This document shows, in pieces, positions 1 to 6,586 of a stretch of DNA of 8,862 bases. The stretch spans positions 1 to 8,862 of the forward strand of contig JAKLLI010000060.1 in NCBI GenBank assembly GCA_023150195.1, given 5' to 3'. The notes below the pieces were generated by a model, which saw only the letters and a program-made list of their open reading frames with translations, did no database searches and was not told where the DNA came from. The position numbers and the translations under genes are program-made. The DNA is from Azonexus sp. Lineage in GTDB: Bacteria > Pseudomonadota > Gammaproteobacteria > Burkholderiales > Rhodocyclaceae. Position 1 is the stretch's first letter, and each line of letters begins with the position of its first letter.

Positions 1-563
1 CCCCCGTCTTTGCCCAGGCCATCTTCTTCGGTTCCGTTCTGGCGGCGATCATGAGTTGCTCCTCGGCCACCTTGCTGGCGCCTTCGGTGGCTTTCGCGGA
101 AAACATCGTGCGTGGCTTCGTGCCGCACCTTAACGACAGGGAATTCCTGCGCGTGATGCGCATCACCATCGTCGGTTTTACCGGGGCCGTGCTCTCGTTC
201 GCGCTCAATTCGGAATCCAGCATTTTCGGGATGGTGGAAAATGCCTATAAGGTGACGCTGGCCGGTGCCTTCGTCCCCCTGTTTTTCGGTGCCTTCTGGT
301 CGCGTGGCACCACGCAGGGTGCCTTGTTCGCCATCATTGGCGGGGTCGCCAGCTGGATACTGATCGAAATCCTGATCGGTGAAGAGAGCCTGATTCCGCC
401 GCAAATCATCGGACTCGGGGTCAGCATGCTGGGCATGATCGCGGGTTCGCTGCTACCGCAATGGACCGGTCGCCCGACACCGCGGGAAGACATCCACGAA
501 GCGCTTCACCATCGTGCTGCGGCGGAAACCCACCATACGGGCCACCCGCCCCACCCGCACTAA
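1..563 (+). CDS. Sodium:solute symporter (SSS family), C-terminal part
   Basis: This is the 3' part of a secondary transporter that couples import of a small solute to Na+; the substrate cannot be told from this part. The reading frame is open from base 3 (PVFAQAIFFG...), so the gene starts upstream and the ATG at 51 is internal. About 186 residues are visible. They hold the hydrophobic segment with the SSS-typical stretch SATLLAPSVAFAEN, then ESSIFGMVENAYKVTLAGAF and VPLFFGAFWSRGTTQGAL, followed by two more membrane helices. These match the last helices of SSS/SLC5 transporters as I know the family. The final 23 residues are histidine-rich (8 His), ending HTGHPPHPH, and are probably cytoplasmic. 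No convincing terminator hairpin follows the stop; there is only a T-rich stretch near 580-587. The family call is firm and the substrate is unknown. Confidence 0.88.
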   Translation, partial: PVFAQAIFFGSVLAAIMSCSSATLLAPSVAFAENIVRGFVPHLNDREFLRVMRITIVGFTGAVLSFALNSESSIFGMVENAYKVTLAGAFVPLFFGAFWSRGTTQGALFAIIGGVASWILIEILIGEESLIPPQIIGLGVSMLGMIAGSLLPQWTGRPTPREDIHEALHHRAAAETHHTGHPPHPH

Positions 564-597
564 CTTCCCATTTCTGCCATTTTTTTGCGTTTTCGGG

Positions 598-626
598 CTG
601 ACGTAAATCAGCCCACCCCCTAAAAT
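598..626 (+). promoter_or_regulatory. Sigma70-type promoter of the VanZ-family gene
   Basis: CTGACG (598-603, four of six matches to TTGACA) and TAAAAT (621-626, five of six to TATAAT) are separated by exactly 17 bases. Transcription would start about seven bases after the -10 box, at or next to the ATG at 633. There is no room for a Shine-Dalgarno leader. The elements are read directly from sequence; promoter activity is inferred. Confidence 0.6.
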
Positions 627-632
627 CGGGGG

Positions 633-1691
633 ATGCAAGCGTCTGCCAACCGTCCCGTCATCCTTTCCCGCTACCTGGCGCTGGCCTGGTGTGGATTGGT
701 CGTATACGGCAGCCTGCACCCGTTTTCCGGCTGGCGCGCCACGGGCGTTGCTCCCCTGGCTTTCCTCGACGCTGACTGGCCGCGTTACTGGACCGCCTTT
801 GACCTGCTGGCCAATGTCGCGGTCTACCTGCCGCTGGGCTTCTTTTTGACCCTGGCGCTACGCCTGTTGCCCTGGCGTTACACCGCCCCGATCATCGCGA
901 CCCTGCTGTCGGCAGGCCTGAGCCTGGGACTGGAAACGCTGCAAAACTGGTTACCCTCGCGTGTGCCTTCCAATCTGGATCTTTTGTGCAATACCGCTGG
1001 CGGCATGCTGGGCGCCATCGCCGCGCAACTGAGCGGCCCCAGCCTGTTTGCGCGTATCGCGCGCTGGGAAAAACGACTGCTGGCGCCCGTGCCCCATGCC
1101 GAGTTGGGATTGACACTGCTCGGCCTTTGGCTGCTCGTGCCGCTGTCACCCGAGACCTGGCTGTTCGGTGCCGGCGATTTCCGCAGCATCGTCACGTTTA
1201 CCGCACCCATTCCCTTTTCAATCGATCACTTTGCATCCATCGAAGCCGCGGTCACGGCATGCAATGTCATCGCCGTCGGGCTGATATTGAGACGCCTGAT
1301 CAACCGCCTGTGGCTGGCCTACCTGCTGGTGCCTCTCTTCCTGATGCTCGGCCTGATCGTGCGCACCCTCGGCGCCGCCATCCTGATCGGACCGGCGGAA
1401 TCGCTCGCCTGGCTGACGCCCGGTGCCACCCAGGGGCTGATGGTCGGTACGCTGATCCTGGCACTGGCCTGCTGGCTACCGGCCCAACTGGCCATGATGC
1501 TGGCCATGCTGGCGCTGATTTGCGGTACGGTGCTGCTCAATCTGGCCCCCGCCAATCCCTACTCCGAAGCCGCCCTGGCAGCCTGGCGACAGGGGCATTT
1601 CCTCAATTTCAACGGTCTCACCCGCCTGGTCGCCAGTTTGTGGCCCTTGCTGGCCCTGCCATTCACCCTGCTCACCCTGCAATCGCGCTGA
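633..1691 (+). CDS. VanZ-family integral membrane protein
   Basis: A 352-residue polytopic membrane protein. The N-terminal part (about residues 14-135) is a VanZ-like domain: FDLLANVAVYLPLGF (56-70), a helix carrying Glu101 in LGLETLQ, then the conserved run SRVPSNLDLLCNTAGGMLG (109-127). VanZ of enterococci gives low-level teicoplanin resistance, but the role of the many proteobacterial relatives is unknown, so resistance should not be inferred. The C-terminal part (about 155-350) adds roughly six hydrophobic helices that I cannot assign to a named domain, which makes it about twice the length of a stand-alone VanZ domain. The start at 633 is chosen because a -10 box ends six bases before it. 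It has no Shine-Dalgarno sequence, which suggests a leaderless message. The gene is flanked by promoters on both sides and is probably monocistronic. Confidence 0.85.
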   Translation: MQASANRPVILSRYLALAWCGLVVYGSLHPFSGWRATGVAPLAFLDADWPRYWTAFDLLANVAVYLPLGFFLTLALRLLPWRYTAPIIATLLSAGLSLGLETLQNWLPSRVPSNLDLLCNTAGGMLGAIAAQLSGPSLFARIARWEKRLLAPVPHAELGLTLLGLWLLVPLSPETWLFGAGDFRSIVTFTAPIPFSIDHFASIEAAVTACNVIAVGLILRRLINRLWLAYLLVPLFLMLGLIVRTLGAAILIGPAESLAWLTPGATQGLMVGTLILALACWLPAQLAMMLAMLALICGTVLLNLAPANPYSEAALAAWRQGHFLNFNGLTRLVASLWPLLALPFTLLTLQSR

Positions 1692-1695
1692 ACCG

Positions 1696-1711
1696 GGTTC
1701 CACGTGAAACG
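1696..1711. other. parS chromosome-partition site (ParB binding)
   Basis: GGTTCCACGTGAAACG matches the known bacterial parS consensus TGTTYCACGTGRAACA at 14 of 16 bases. The inner 14-mer GTTCCACGTGAAAC (1697-1710) matches perfectly and only the two outermost bases differ. parS is the palindromic centromere on which ParB loads and spreads, and chromosomal copies cluster around the replication origin. The site lies wholly in the 55-base gap between the VanZ-family gene and the ferredoxin gene, just upstream of the ferredoxin -10 box where a -35 element would sit. Identification rests on sequence match; binding and origin proximity are inferred. Confidence 0.85.
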
Positions 1712-1718
1712 GCTGGCC

Positions 1719-1740
1719 TATAATGCCGGCTTCCAGGAGG
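1719..1740 (+). promoter_or_regulatory. -10 box and ribosome binding site of the ferredoxin operon
   Basis: A perfect TATAAT (1719-1724) is followed by a strong Shine-Dalgarno AGGAGG (1735-1740) six bases before the ATG at 1747. No good -35 hexamer is present at the proper distance because that stretch is occupied by the parS palindrome. The SD decides the start: the earlier in-frame ATG at 1723 lies inside the -10 box and cannot be used by this promoter. Confidence 0.65.
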
Positions 1741-1746
1741 ACACCC

Positions 1747-2055
1747 ATGAGCTATTTCCAACACCACGTTTTTATCTGCACCAACCAGCGTGAAGCCGGT
1801 GAACAATGCTGCAACACCGTCGGCGGATCCGACGCCTTCGCGTATGCCAAGGATCGCATTGGCGCACTCAAAAAGAACGGCGCCGGCGCGGTACGCATCA
1901 ACAAGGCAGGCTGCCTGGGCCGTTGCGACCAAGGGCCGGTCATGGTCATCTATCCCAATGAAACCTGGTACGGCTTTGTCGACAACGAGGATGTCGAAGA
2001 AATCATTCAGGAACACCTGATCAAAGGCAATGTCGTTGAACGACTGAAACTGTAA
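1747..2055 (+). CDS. Thioredoxin-like [2Fe-2S] ferredoxin
   Basis: A 102-residue soluble electron carrier of the thioredoxin-fold [2Fe-2S] type, related to the NuoE/HoxE cluster domain and to Azotobacter Shethna protein I and Aquifex Fd4. Cluster ligands are visible: Cys11 (FICTNQ), Cys21 or Cys22 (EQCCN), and the pair Cys56/Cys60 in AGCLGRCDQGP, giving the C-x(9-10)-C...C-x3-C spacing of the family. The adjacent Cys21-Cys22 leaves it open which one binds. The C-terminal part (VMVIYPNETWYGFVD...) is the usual strand-helix end. The start is fixed by AGGAGG six bases upstream. It is the first gene of a compact run with the hydrolase (4-base gap) and the ABC ATPase. Its redox partner is not evident, and the link to the hydrolase is positional only. 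Confidence 0.9.
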   Translation: MSYFQHHVFICTNQREAGEQCCNTVGGSDAFAYAKDRIGALKKNGAGAVRINKAGCLGRCDQGPVMVIYPNETWYGFVDNEDVEEIIQEHLIKGNVVERLKL

Positions 2056-2059
2056 GCCC

Positions 2060-2698
2060 ATGAAAGCGCCGGAAGAGAAAATTCTGGTCGACGGCCCGGC
2101 GGGCAAGATCGACGTCATCATGGAGCGCCCGGATGCCCCGCGCGGCATCGCCTTGATCGCGCATCCCCATCCGCTCGGCGGCGGTGCCAATACCAACAAG
2201 GTCGCCTACACGCTGGCGCGCACCTTCGTCGGCCTTGGCTATGCTGCTTTCCGGCCGAATTTTCGCGGCGTGGGCGGTACCGAAGGGATGCACGACGAGG
2301 GCAGGGGAGAAACCGACGATCTGCTGGCCGTCCTGCAGGATGCAAAAAACCGCTGCGGCGACATCCCGGTGGCGCTCGCCGGCTTTTCCTTTGGCGCCTA
2401 CTGCCAGACTCGCGTCGGCAAGCGACTCGCGGAAGCCGGCCACCCGGCGCAGCGCCTGGTCCTGGTCGGCACGGCGGCTGGTTTTGTCGAAGGCACGCGC
2501 CAGTACGATACCGAAAGCGTCCCCCACGATACCATCGTGATTCACGGTTCTGCCGATGAAACGGTCCCGCTGGACAATGTGCTGGCCTGGGCGCAACCGA
2601 ATGACCTGCCGGTGGTCGTGGTGCCGGGTGCCGATCACTTTTTCCACCGCCGTCTGCACCTGATCCGCGACATCATCACCCGCGCATGGCGGCACTGA
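2060..2698 (+). CDS. Small alpha/beta hydrolase
   Basis: A 212-residue cytoplasmic alpha/beta-hydrolase of the short dienelactone-hydrolase-like group often annotated only as 'alpha/beta hydrolase'. Visible are the oxyanion-side motif AHPHPLGG (34-41), FRGVGGTEG (68-76), the nucleophile elbow GFSFG (108-112, Ser110), the acid in HGSADETVP (Asp166) and the catalytic His in GADHFFH (His193). The triad is therefore complete. There is no signal peptide and no lid insertion. The substrate cannot be predicted; esterase or thioesterase activity is the default guess. It starts four bases after the ferredoxin stop without a strong SD, and its end overlaps the start of the ABC ATPase by 13 bases, so the three genes are very likely cotranscribed and translationally coupled. 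Confidence 0.88.
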   Translation: MKAPEEKILVDGPAGKIDVIMERPDAPRGIALIAHPHPLGGGANTNKVAYTLARTFVGLGYAAFRPNFRGVGGTEGMHDEGRGETDDLLAVLQDAKNRCGDIPVALAGFSFGAYCQTRVGKRLAEAGHPAQRLVLVGTAAGFVEGTRQYDTESVPHDTIVIHGSADETVPLDNVLAWAQPNDLPVVVVPGADHFFHRRLHLIRDIITRAWRH

Positions 2699-3630
2699 AC
2701 TCGCCCCAGGCATCGGCCGCCCTTTGCGTCAGCGGCCTCGCCAAACGCTATGGCGGGACGCCGGTGGTGAACGGCCTCGACTTTGCGGTCGAACCCGGCA
2801 CCTGCTTTGGCCTGCTCGGCCCCAACGGTGCCGGCAAAACCACCACCTTGCGCCTGTGTCTGGGCCTGACAGCGCCGGATCAGGGGCAAATCCAGTTGGC
2901 CGGGCAGTCAATCCCCGAAGCGGCACAGACGGCGCGCGCCCGCGTCGGCGTCGTCCCACAGTTCGATAACCTGGACCCGGATTTCACCTGCGCCGAAAAC
3001 CTCTTGGTGTTTGGTCGCTATTTCGGCATGAAGGATGCCGACATCCGCACGCGCATTCCCCATCTGCTTGAATTCGCCAGCCTGAGCAACAAGGCCGACG
3101 CCAAGATTGCGACGCTCTCCGGCGGCATGAAACGACGCCTGACCCTGGCACGGGCGCTGGTGGCCGATCCCGACATCGTCTTCCTGGACGAACCGACCAC
3201 CGGCCTCGACCCACAAGCCCGTCACCTGATCTGGGAGCGCCTCAAGCAGCTCAAATCCGCGGGAAAAACGCTGATCCTGACCACCCATTTCATGGACGAA
3301 GCCGAACGCCTGTGCGACCGCCTGATCGTCATCGACCATGGACGAAAAATTGCCGAAGGTAGTCCACGCGAACTGATCGCGACCCACATCGAACCGCAGG
3401 TCATCGAAGTCTTTGATGAAACCAGCGGTCAACTCGGGCAATTTGCCGAAAACCACCGCAGCTTGGCCGAGCGCGTCGAAACCAGTGGAGAAACCGTCTT
3501 TTTCTACTGCCGGGATCCCCAGCCCCTGCTAACCCGCCTGCATGCCTGCCCGGGCCTGCGCTATGTGCACCGGGCCTCGAATCTGGAAGACGTCTTCATC
3601 AAGCTGACCGGCCGGGAACTGCGCGATTAA
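2686..3630 (+). CDS. ABC exporter ATP-binding protein, NodI type
   Basis: A 314-residue ATPase that should energise an ABC-2 exporter at the inner membrane. All motifs are intact: Walker [10 protein letters not shown] (45-53), Q-loop Gln92 (VPQFDNLD), signature LSGGM (144-148), Walker B IVFLDEP (164-170, Glu169), D-loop GLDPQ (173-177) and H-loop His201. The long C-terminal extension (about 235-314), the sequence after Walker A and the [13 protein letters not shown] run are typical of the NodI/drug-exporter ATPase family. In rhizobia NodI exports lipochitin Nod factor, but outside rhizobia the substrate is unknown and nodulation should not be inferred. It overlaps the hydrolase gene by 13 bases. 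Its natural partner permease is not next to it but at 5486, beyond an opposing kinase gene whose stop codon overlaps this one by four bases (3627-3630, TTAA). Confidence 0.9.
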   Translation: MAALNSPQASAALCVSGLAKRYGGTPVVNGLDFAVEPGTCFGLLGPNGAGKTTTLRLCLGLTAPDQGQIQLAGQSIPEAAQTARARVGVVPQFDNLDPDFTCAENLLVFGRYFGMKDADIRTRIPHLLEFASLSNKADAKIATLSGGMKRRLTLARALVADPDIVFLDEPTTGLDPQARHLIWERLKQLKSAGKTLILTTHFMDEAERLCDRLIVIDHGRKIAEGSPRELIATHIEPQVIEVFDETSGQLGQFAENHRSLAERVETSGETVFFYCRDPQPLLTRLHACPGLRYVHRASNLEDVFIKLTGRELRD

Positions 3631-5387
3631 GCGCCGCCCTTCGGGAACTGGGCGCAAATGCCCTGACGCAATTTCCAGGGACGCACCGGCTTGAGCAACA
3701 TCGGGCAACCAGAGGCCTTCACCAGCGCCCGGGTGGCGTCACTGGTATCGCCGCTGATGATCAAGGCCGGCACGCCGGCCCCCAATTGCACGCGCAAGCG
3801 CGCCACACCTGCCAGCCCATCGCCATCGGCCGCAATGTTGACATCGACCACCAGGACATCGACCGGCGCCGCCTGACAGGCTTCGCTCGCCAGCACCGCC
3901 TCGACAGAGGCGCCGGAAATCACCGTCGCCCCCCATTTTTCCAGCAAGGTGTGCATGCCGCTACGCACCATTTCCTCGCCATCGACCAGCACAATGCGTC
4001 GCCCGGTCATGTCGTAAGGCTGGGCAGGCGCACTTGCGCGACCGCCATCCGCGATGGACAGGGGGGAAGCCAGCGGCAGCGAGAGAGAAAAGCCGCTGCC
4101 TTTGCCCAGTTCGGAGGTCAAGGACAAGGGCGATTCCAGCAGCCGCGCAGCGCGCTCAACAATCGACAGCCCCAGCCCCAGCCCCTGCTCGTGATCCCGA
4201 TGCAGATTGCCGATCTGGAAAAACTCGTCGAACACCTTGCGCTGAAACGCTTCATCGATGCCGATCCCGGTATCCCAGACCTGAATCAACACCCGGCTGC
4301 CGCGGCGGCGGCACCCCAGCAAGACCTTGCCGCTGGGGGTATAGCGCAAGGCATTGCTGATCAGGTTGCGCAAGATGCGCTCCAGCAGCACGGGATCGGT
4401 CGCCACGTGCAACGCACAGGGTACCATGCGCCAGCGCAGGCCCTTGCGTTCGGCCAGCGGCGCGAATTCGCGCATTAACGGGAAAAGCAGGTCGTTGACC
4501 GCCAGCACCTGAATATCGGGCTTGATCGTGCTCGCATCCAGTCGGGAGACATCGAGCAGGGTGGCGAGCATCTCGGAGACCGTGCGCAGGGCTTGTTTGA
4601 CCTTGCCGAAATAAGCATCCCCTTTATCGGTCAACTGCATTTCCGGGCGCAATAGCTCAAAGAACAAATTCACCGCCTGCACCGGCTGACGCAGATCATG
4701 GCTGGCCGCTGCCAGAAACCGGCTCTTGGCCAGTCCGGCCTCCTCGGTAATCCGGGTCTGGTTCGCCAATTGATGCACGAGGCGCTCGTTCTTGAAACGT
4801 AGTTCGATGGCCTCGTTGAAGGCGACGTTGCGATGCACCATCTGCCAGGCCAGCACCATCACGAAAATGATCAGCAGCACGCCCAGCGTCAAATGATCCT
4901 CGCCGCTGGAAAATAAAAACCAGAGCGCCAGCGGTAGTTGCGAACCGGCAATGTAGGCCAGCGATGGCCGGAAATAGGCGAAAGCCTCGGTCGCCGCCGC
5001 CGATGCCGAAATCGCCGAAATGGTCAGGATCAGCAGCTGATTGTAAGGCAGGAGATAGCTGCACAAGGAGGACGTCACATGCCCCCAGGCCAGCCCGTTC
5101 AGCGCCGTGCACAGGGTCTGCCCGCTTCCCCATTGACGCGCCGTGCGCCGTTCCGGCGTGCGCTGGTACTGGATGATCAGGATGCCGCGGATCAAGGTCA
5201 TCAGACAGGCCACCAGAAAACCCGGCAACCACGACCACAAGGGCGCGGCATGGCCGGAGATCCAGATAATGAAGGCCAGCACGACAATCCCGACGACGTT
5301 CTGCGTCTGGGTTTCGGCAAAAAAAGCCTTGATCTGCTCGCGGAGCAGGGCGTCGATAACCACGGTGGGCTGGGATTCTTCTGTCAT
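3627..5387 (-). CDS. Membrane-bound hybrid sensor histidine kinase with C-terminal receiver
   Basis: About 586 residues from the ATG at 5387; a GTG at 5393 would add two, and neither has a good SD. The N-terminus has about six hydrophobic helices (near 31-46, 51-72, 92-113, 116-135, 143-160, 166-184) with short loops and no large periplasmic sensor domain, so it may sense a membrane or intramembrane signal. A coiled linker leads to the H-box [10 protein letters not shown] (His230), N-box [10 protein letters not shown] (Asn341/Asn345), G1 DTGIGI (Asp372) and G2 GLGLGLS. A receiver follows: Asp469-Gly-Glu471 in the acid pocket, phospho-acceptor Asp515 (VVDVNI), Ser545 in place of the usual Thr, and Lys566 (LLKP). 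The kinase should be active, and the receiver keeps its Asp and Lys. No DNA-binding domain or partner regulator is in view. The gene lies opposite to and between the two halves of a NodIJ-type exporter, so control of that exporter is possible but unproven. Confidence 0.9.
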   Translation of the reverse strand: MTEESQPTVVIDALLREQIKAFFAETQTQNVVGIVVLAFIIWISGHAAPLWSWLPGFLVACLMTLIRGILIIQYQRTPERRTARQWGSGQTLCTALNGLAWGHVTSSLCSYLLPYNQLLILTISAISASAAATEAFAYFRPSLAYIAGSQLPLALWFLFSSGEDHLTLGVLLIIFVMVLAWQMVHRNVAFNEAIELRFKNERLVHQLANQTRITEEAGLAKSRFLAAASHDLRQPVQAVNLFFELLRPEMQLTDKGDAYFGKVKQALRTVSEMLATLLDVSRLDASTIKPDIQVLAVNDLLFPLMREFAPLAERKGLRWRMVPCALHVATDPVLLERILRNLISNALRYTPSGKVLLGCRRRGSRVLIQVWDTGIGIDEAFQRKVFDEFFQIGNLHRDHEQGLGLGLSIVERAARLLESPLSLTSELGKGSGFSLSLPLASPLSIADGGRASAPAQPYDMTGRRIVLVDGEEMVRSGMHTLLEKWGATVISGASVEAVLASEACQAAPVDVLVVDVNIAADGDGLAGVARLRVQLGAGVPALIISGDTSDATRALVKASGCPMLLKPVRPWKLRQGICAQFPKGGA

Positions 5388-5409
5388 CGTCACACTTTAG
5401 CGAGATTCT

Positions 5410-5448
5410 CCCGCCCCCGGCAAGGCGGGTGCGCGGGCTTTCGGGGGC
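5410..5448. promoter_or_regulatory. Overlapping inverted repeats in the divergent kinase/permease gap
   Basis: The 98-base gap between the kinase start and the permease start contains two mutually exclusive dyads: CCCGCC (5410-5415) with GGCGGG (5424-5429), and GCCCCCG (5413-5419) with CGGGGGC (5442-5448). They lie directly upstream of the permease -10 box. They could be an operator or a structured element; GC-rich chance pairing is also possible. The repeats are seen directly and a function is only inferred. Confidence 0.3.
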
Positions 5449-5454
5449 CTGGGC

Positions 5455-5480
5455 TAGAATGCGCACTTCCCTCCCGAAGG
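5455..5480 (+). promoter_or_regulatory. -10 box and RBS of the NodJ-type permease gene
   Basis: TAGAAT (5455-5460, five of six to consensus) is followed by GAAGG (5476-5480), five bases before ATG 5486 and eight before ATG 5489. No clear -35 hexamer lies at 16-18 bases, which would fit an activator-dependent promoter. This gives the permease a start of its own although its ATPase is expressed from the ferredoxin operon about 3.7 kb upstream. Confidence 0.45.
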
Positions 5481-5485
5481 CTTGG

Positions 5486-6259
5486 ATGATGGCTTCTGTA
5501 CCCCGACTTGCCGGCTGGTTTCCTGTCTGGCAGCGCAATTTTCTGGTCTGGCGAAAACTGGCCCTGCCCTCCATTCTCGGCAACCTCGCCGATCCCCTGA
5601 TTTACATGCTCGGCCTCGGTTACGGCCTGGGCGCCATGCTGCCCAGCATCGAAGGTCAGCCCTATGTGGCGTTTCTGGCCGCTGGCACCGTGTGCGCCTC
5701 GACCATGAATGCCGCCACCTTCGAAGCCCTGTATTCGGCCTTTTCCCGCATGCACGTCCAAAAAACCTGGGAAGGGATTCTCAACACGCCGCTCGGACTG
5801 GCCGATGTGCTGGCCGGCGAATGGTTCTGGGCAGCGACCAAATCCCTGCTTTCCGGGCTCGCCATCCTGATCGTGATCACGGTCATGGGACTGACTCAGG
5901 GCCCGATGGCACTCTGGGCCATTCCGGCCATCGTCCTCACCGGGCTGGCCTTTGCCGGCCTCGGCCTGATCTGGAATGCGCTGGCGCCGTCTTACGACTT
6001 CTTCATGTACTACTTCACACTCTTCATCACGCCAATGACCCTGATTTCCGGGGTGTTTTTTCCGACCGACCAACTACCGGGCTGGCTGGCGTTCGCCGGC
6101 AGTTGTTTGCCGCTGGCCCAGGGCGTCGCCCTGATCCGTCCGCTGCTGGCCGGGCAGGTCCCGCCTGATGCGCTGCTCCACATCACGGTGCTGTTGGCCA
6201 CTGCCGGGCTGGCCTTCGCCGTCGCGCTCCAGCTCACCCGCCGTCGTCTGCTCAAGTAA
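5486..6259 (+). CDS. ABC-2 type exporter permease, NodJ type
   Basis: A 257-residue inner-membrane permease with about six transmembrane helices, the usual size for NodJ. Recognisable features are the N-terminal amphipathic stretch and first helix (LPSILGNLADPLIYMLGLGY), the segment SRMHVQKTWEGILNTPLG (87-104), and the ABC-2 family motif ISGVFFPTDQLP (187-198) before the last helices. It should pair with the NodI-type ATPase encoded at 2686-3630 to export a small hydrophobic or glycolipid-like molecule; the substrate is unknown. Two adjacent ATGs (5486, 5489) are possible, both served by GAAGG. The frame is open further upstream to 5429, but that start would lie before the -10 box. The stop codon TAA (6257-6259) is embedded in the -10 box of cutA. 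Confidence 0.88.
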   Translation: MMASVPRLAGWFPVWQRNFLVWRKLALPSILGNLADPLIYMLGLGYGLGAMLPSIEGQPYVAFLAAGTVCASTMNAATFEALYSAFSRMHVQKTWEGILNTPLGLADVLAGEWFWAATKSLLSGLAILIVITVMGLTQGPMALWAIPAIVLTGLAFAGLGLIWNALAPSYDFFMYYFTLFITPMTLISGVFFPTDQLPGWLAFAGSCLPLAQGVALIRPLLAGQVPPDALLHITVLLATAGLAFAVALQLTRRRLLK

Positions 6260-6262
6260 AAT
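6257..6262 (+). promoter_or_regulatory. -10 box of cutA overlapping the permease stop codon
   Basis: TAAAAT ends six bases before the cutA ATG at 6269, exactly the spacing seen in front of the VanZ-family gene. The first three bases are the permease stop codon. The -35 region lies inside the permease coding end and shows no good match. If active, the message would start at or beside the ATG. Read-through from the permease gene is the alternative. Confidence 0.4.
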
Positions 6263-6268
6263 CCGCCG

Positions 6269-6586
6269 ATGCAAGCCCTTCTGGTCCTGACCAATTGCCC
6301 CGATGCCGCATGCGCCCGTCGCCTCGCACAAACGCTCATCGAGGAACAACTGGCCGCCTGTGCCAACCTGTTCCCCGCGTGTGAGTCCATTTATCGCTGG
6401 CAGGGCCGGATCGAGCAGGCGAGCGAAATTCCGCTGCTGCTCAAGTCGACCGCAAGCGCCTATCCCGCGCTGGAAAGGCGGATTGCCGAACTGCATCCCT
6501 ACGATCTTCCCGAAATCATCGCCCTGCCGGTAACGCAGGGCCTGCCGGCCTATTTGAACTGGCTGGCCGCTGAAACAGTCCAATGA
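6269..6586 (+). CDS. cutA: CutA1 divalent-cation tolerance protein
   Basis: A 105-residue cytoplasmic protein of the CutA1 family, which forms very stable trimers with a ferredoxin-like fold and was named for copper tolerance in E. coli; its exact biochemical role is still unsettled. Family hallmarks are QLAACANLFP (27-36, with the conserved Cys31), ESIYRWQGRIEQASEIPLLLKS (Glu39, Trp44, Glu53, Lys59) and HPYDLPEIIALPV (76-88). It is full length. There is no Shine-Dalgarno sequence before the ATG; the -10-like TAAAAT ends six bases upstream. Its stop overlaps the dsbD start as ATGA, so the two are translationally coupled. The cutA-dsbD order is also known in E. coli, which supports both calls. 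Confidence 0.95.
   Translation: MQALLVLTNCPDAACARRLAQTLIEEQLAACANLFPACESIYRWQGRIEQASEIPLLLKSTASAYPALERRIAELHPYDLPEIIALPVTQGLPAYLNWLAAETVQ

Noticed and set aside
1723..1746. Upstream in-frame ATG for the ferredoxin, adding eight residues
   Set aside because: It lies inside the TATAAT box, so it would not be in the transcript, and AGGAGG is placed for the ATG at 1747.
3631..3655. GCGCC...GGCGC hairpin with inner CCCTTCGGG as a bidirectional terminator between the convergent ATPase and kinase genes
   Set aside because: The stem is short and mismatched, there is no T-run on either side, and it is inside the kinase coding end.
4404..4409. CACGTG core as a second parS
   Set aside because: The flanks (TCGC on the left, CAAC on the right) do not match the parS arms, and it lies inside the kinase coding sequence.
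3786..4478. 230-residue plus-strand open frame inside the kinase gene
   Set aside because: It is antisense to strongly conserved kinase and receiver motifs, has a low-complexity Gln/Arg/His composition, and is typical of shadow frames in GC-rich DNA.
5429..5485. Longer permease start at 5429
   Set aside because: That ATG would lie upstream of the TAGAAT box, and the RBS GAAGG fits ATG 5486/5489; the extra residues do not look like the family N-terminus.
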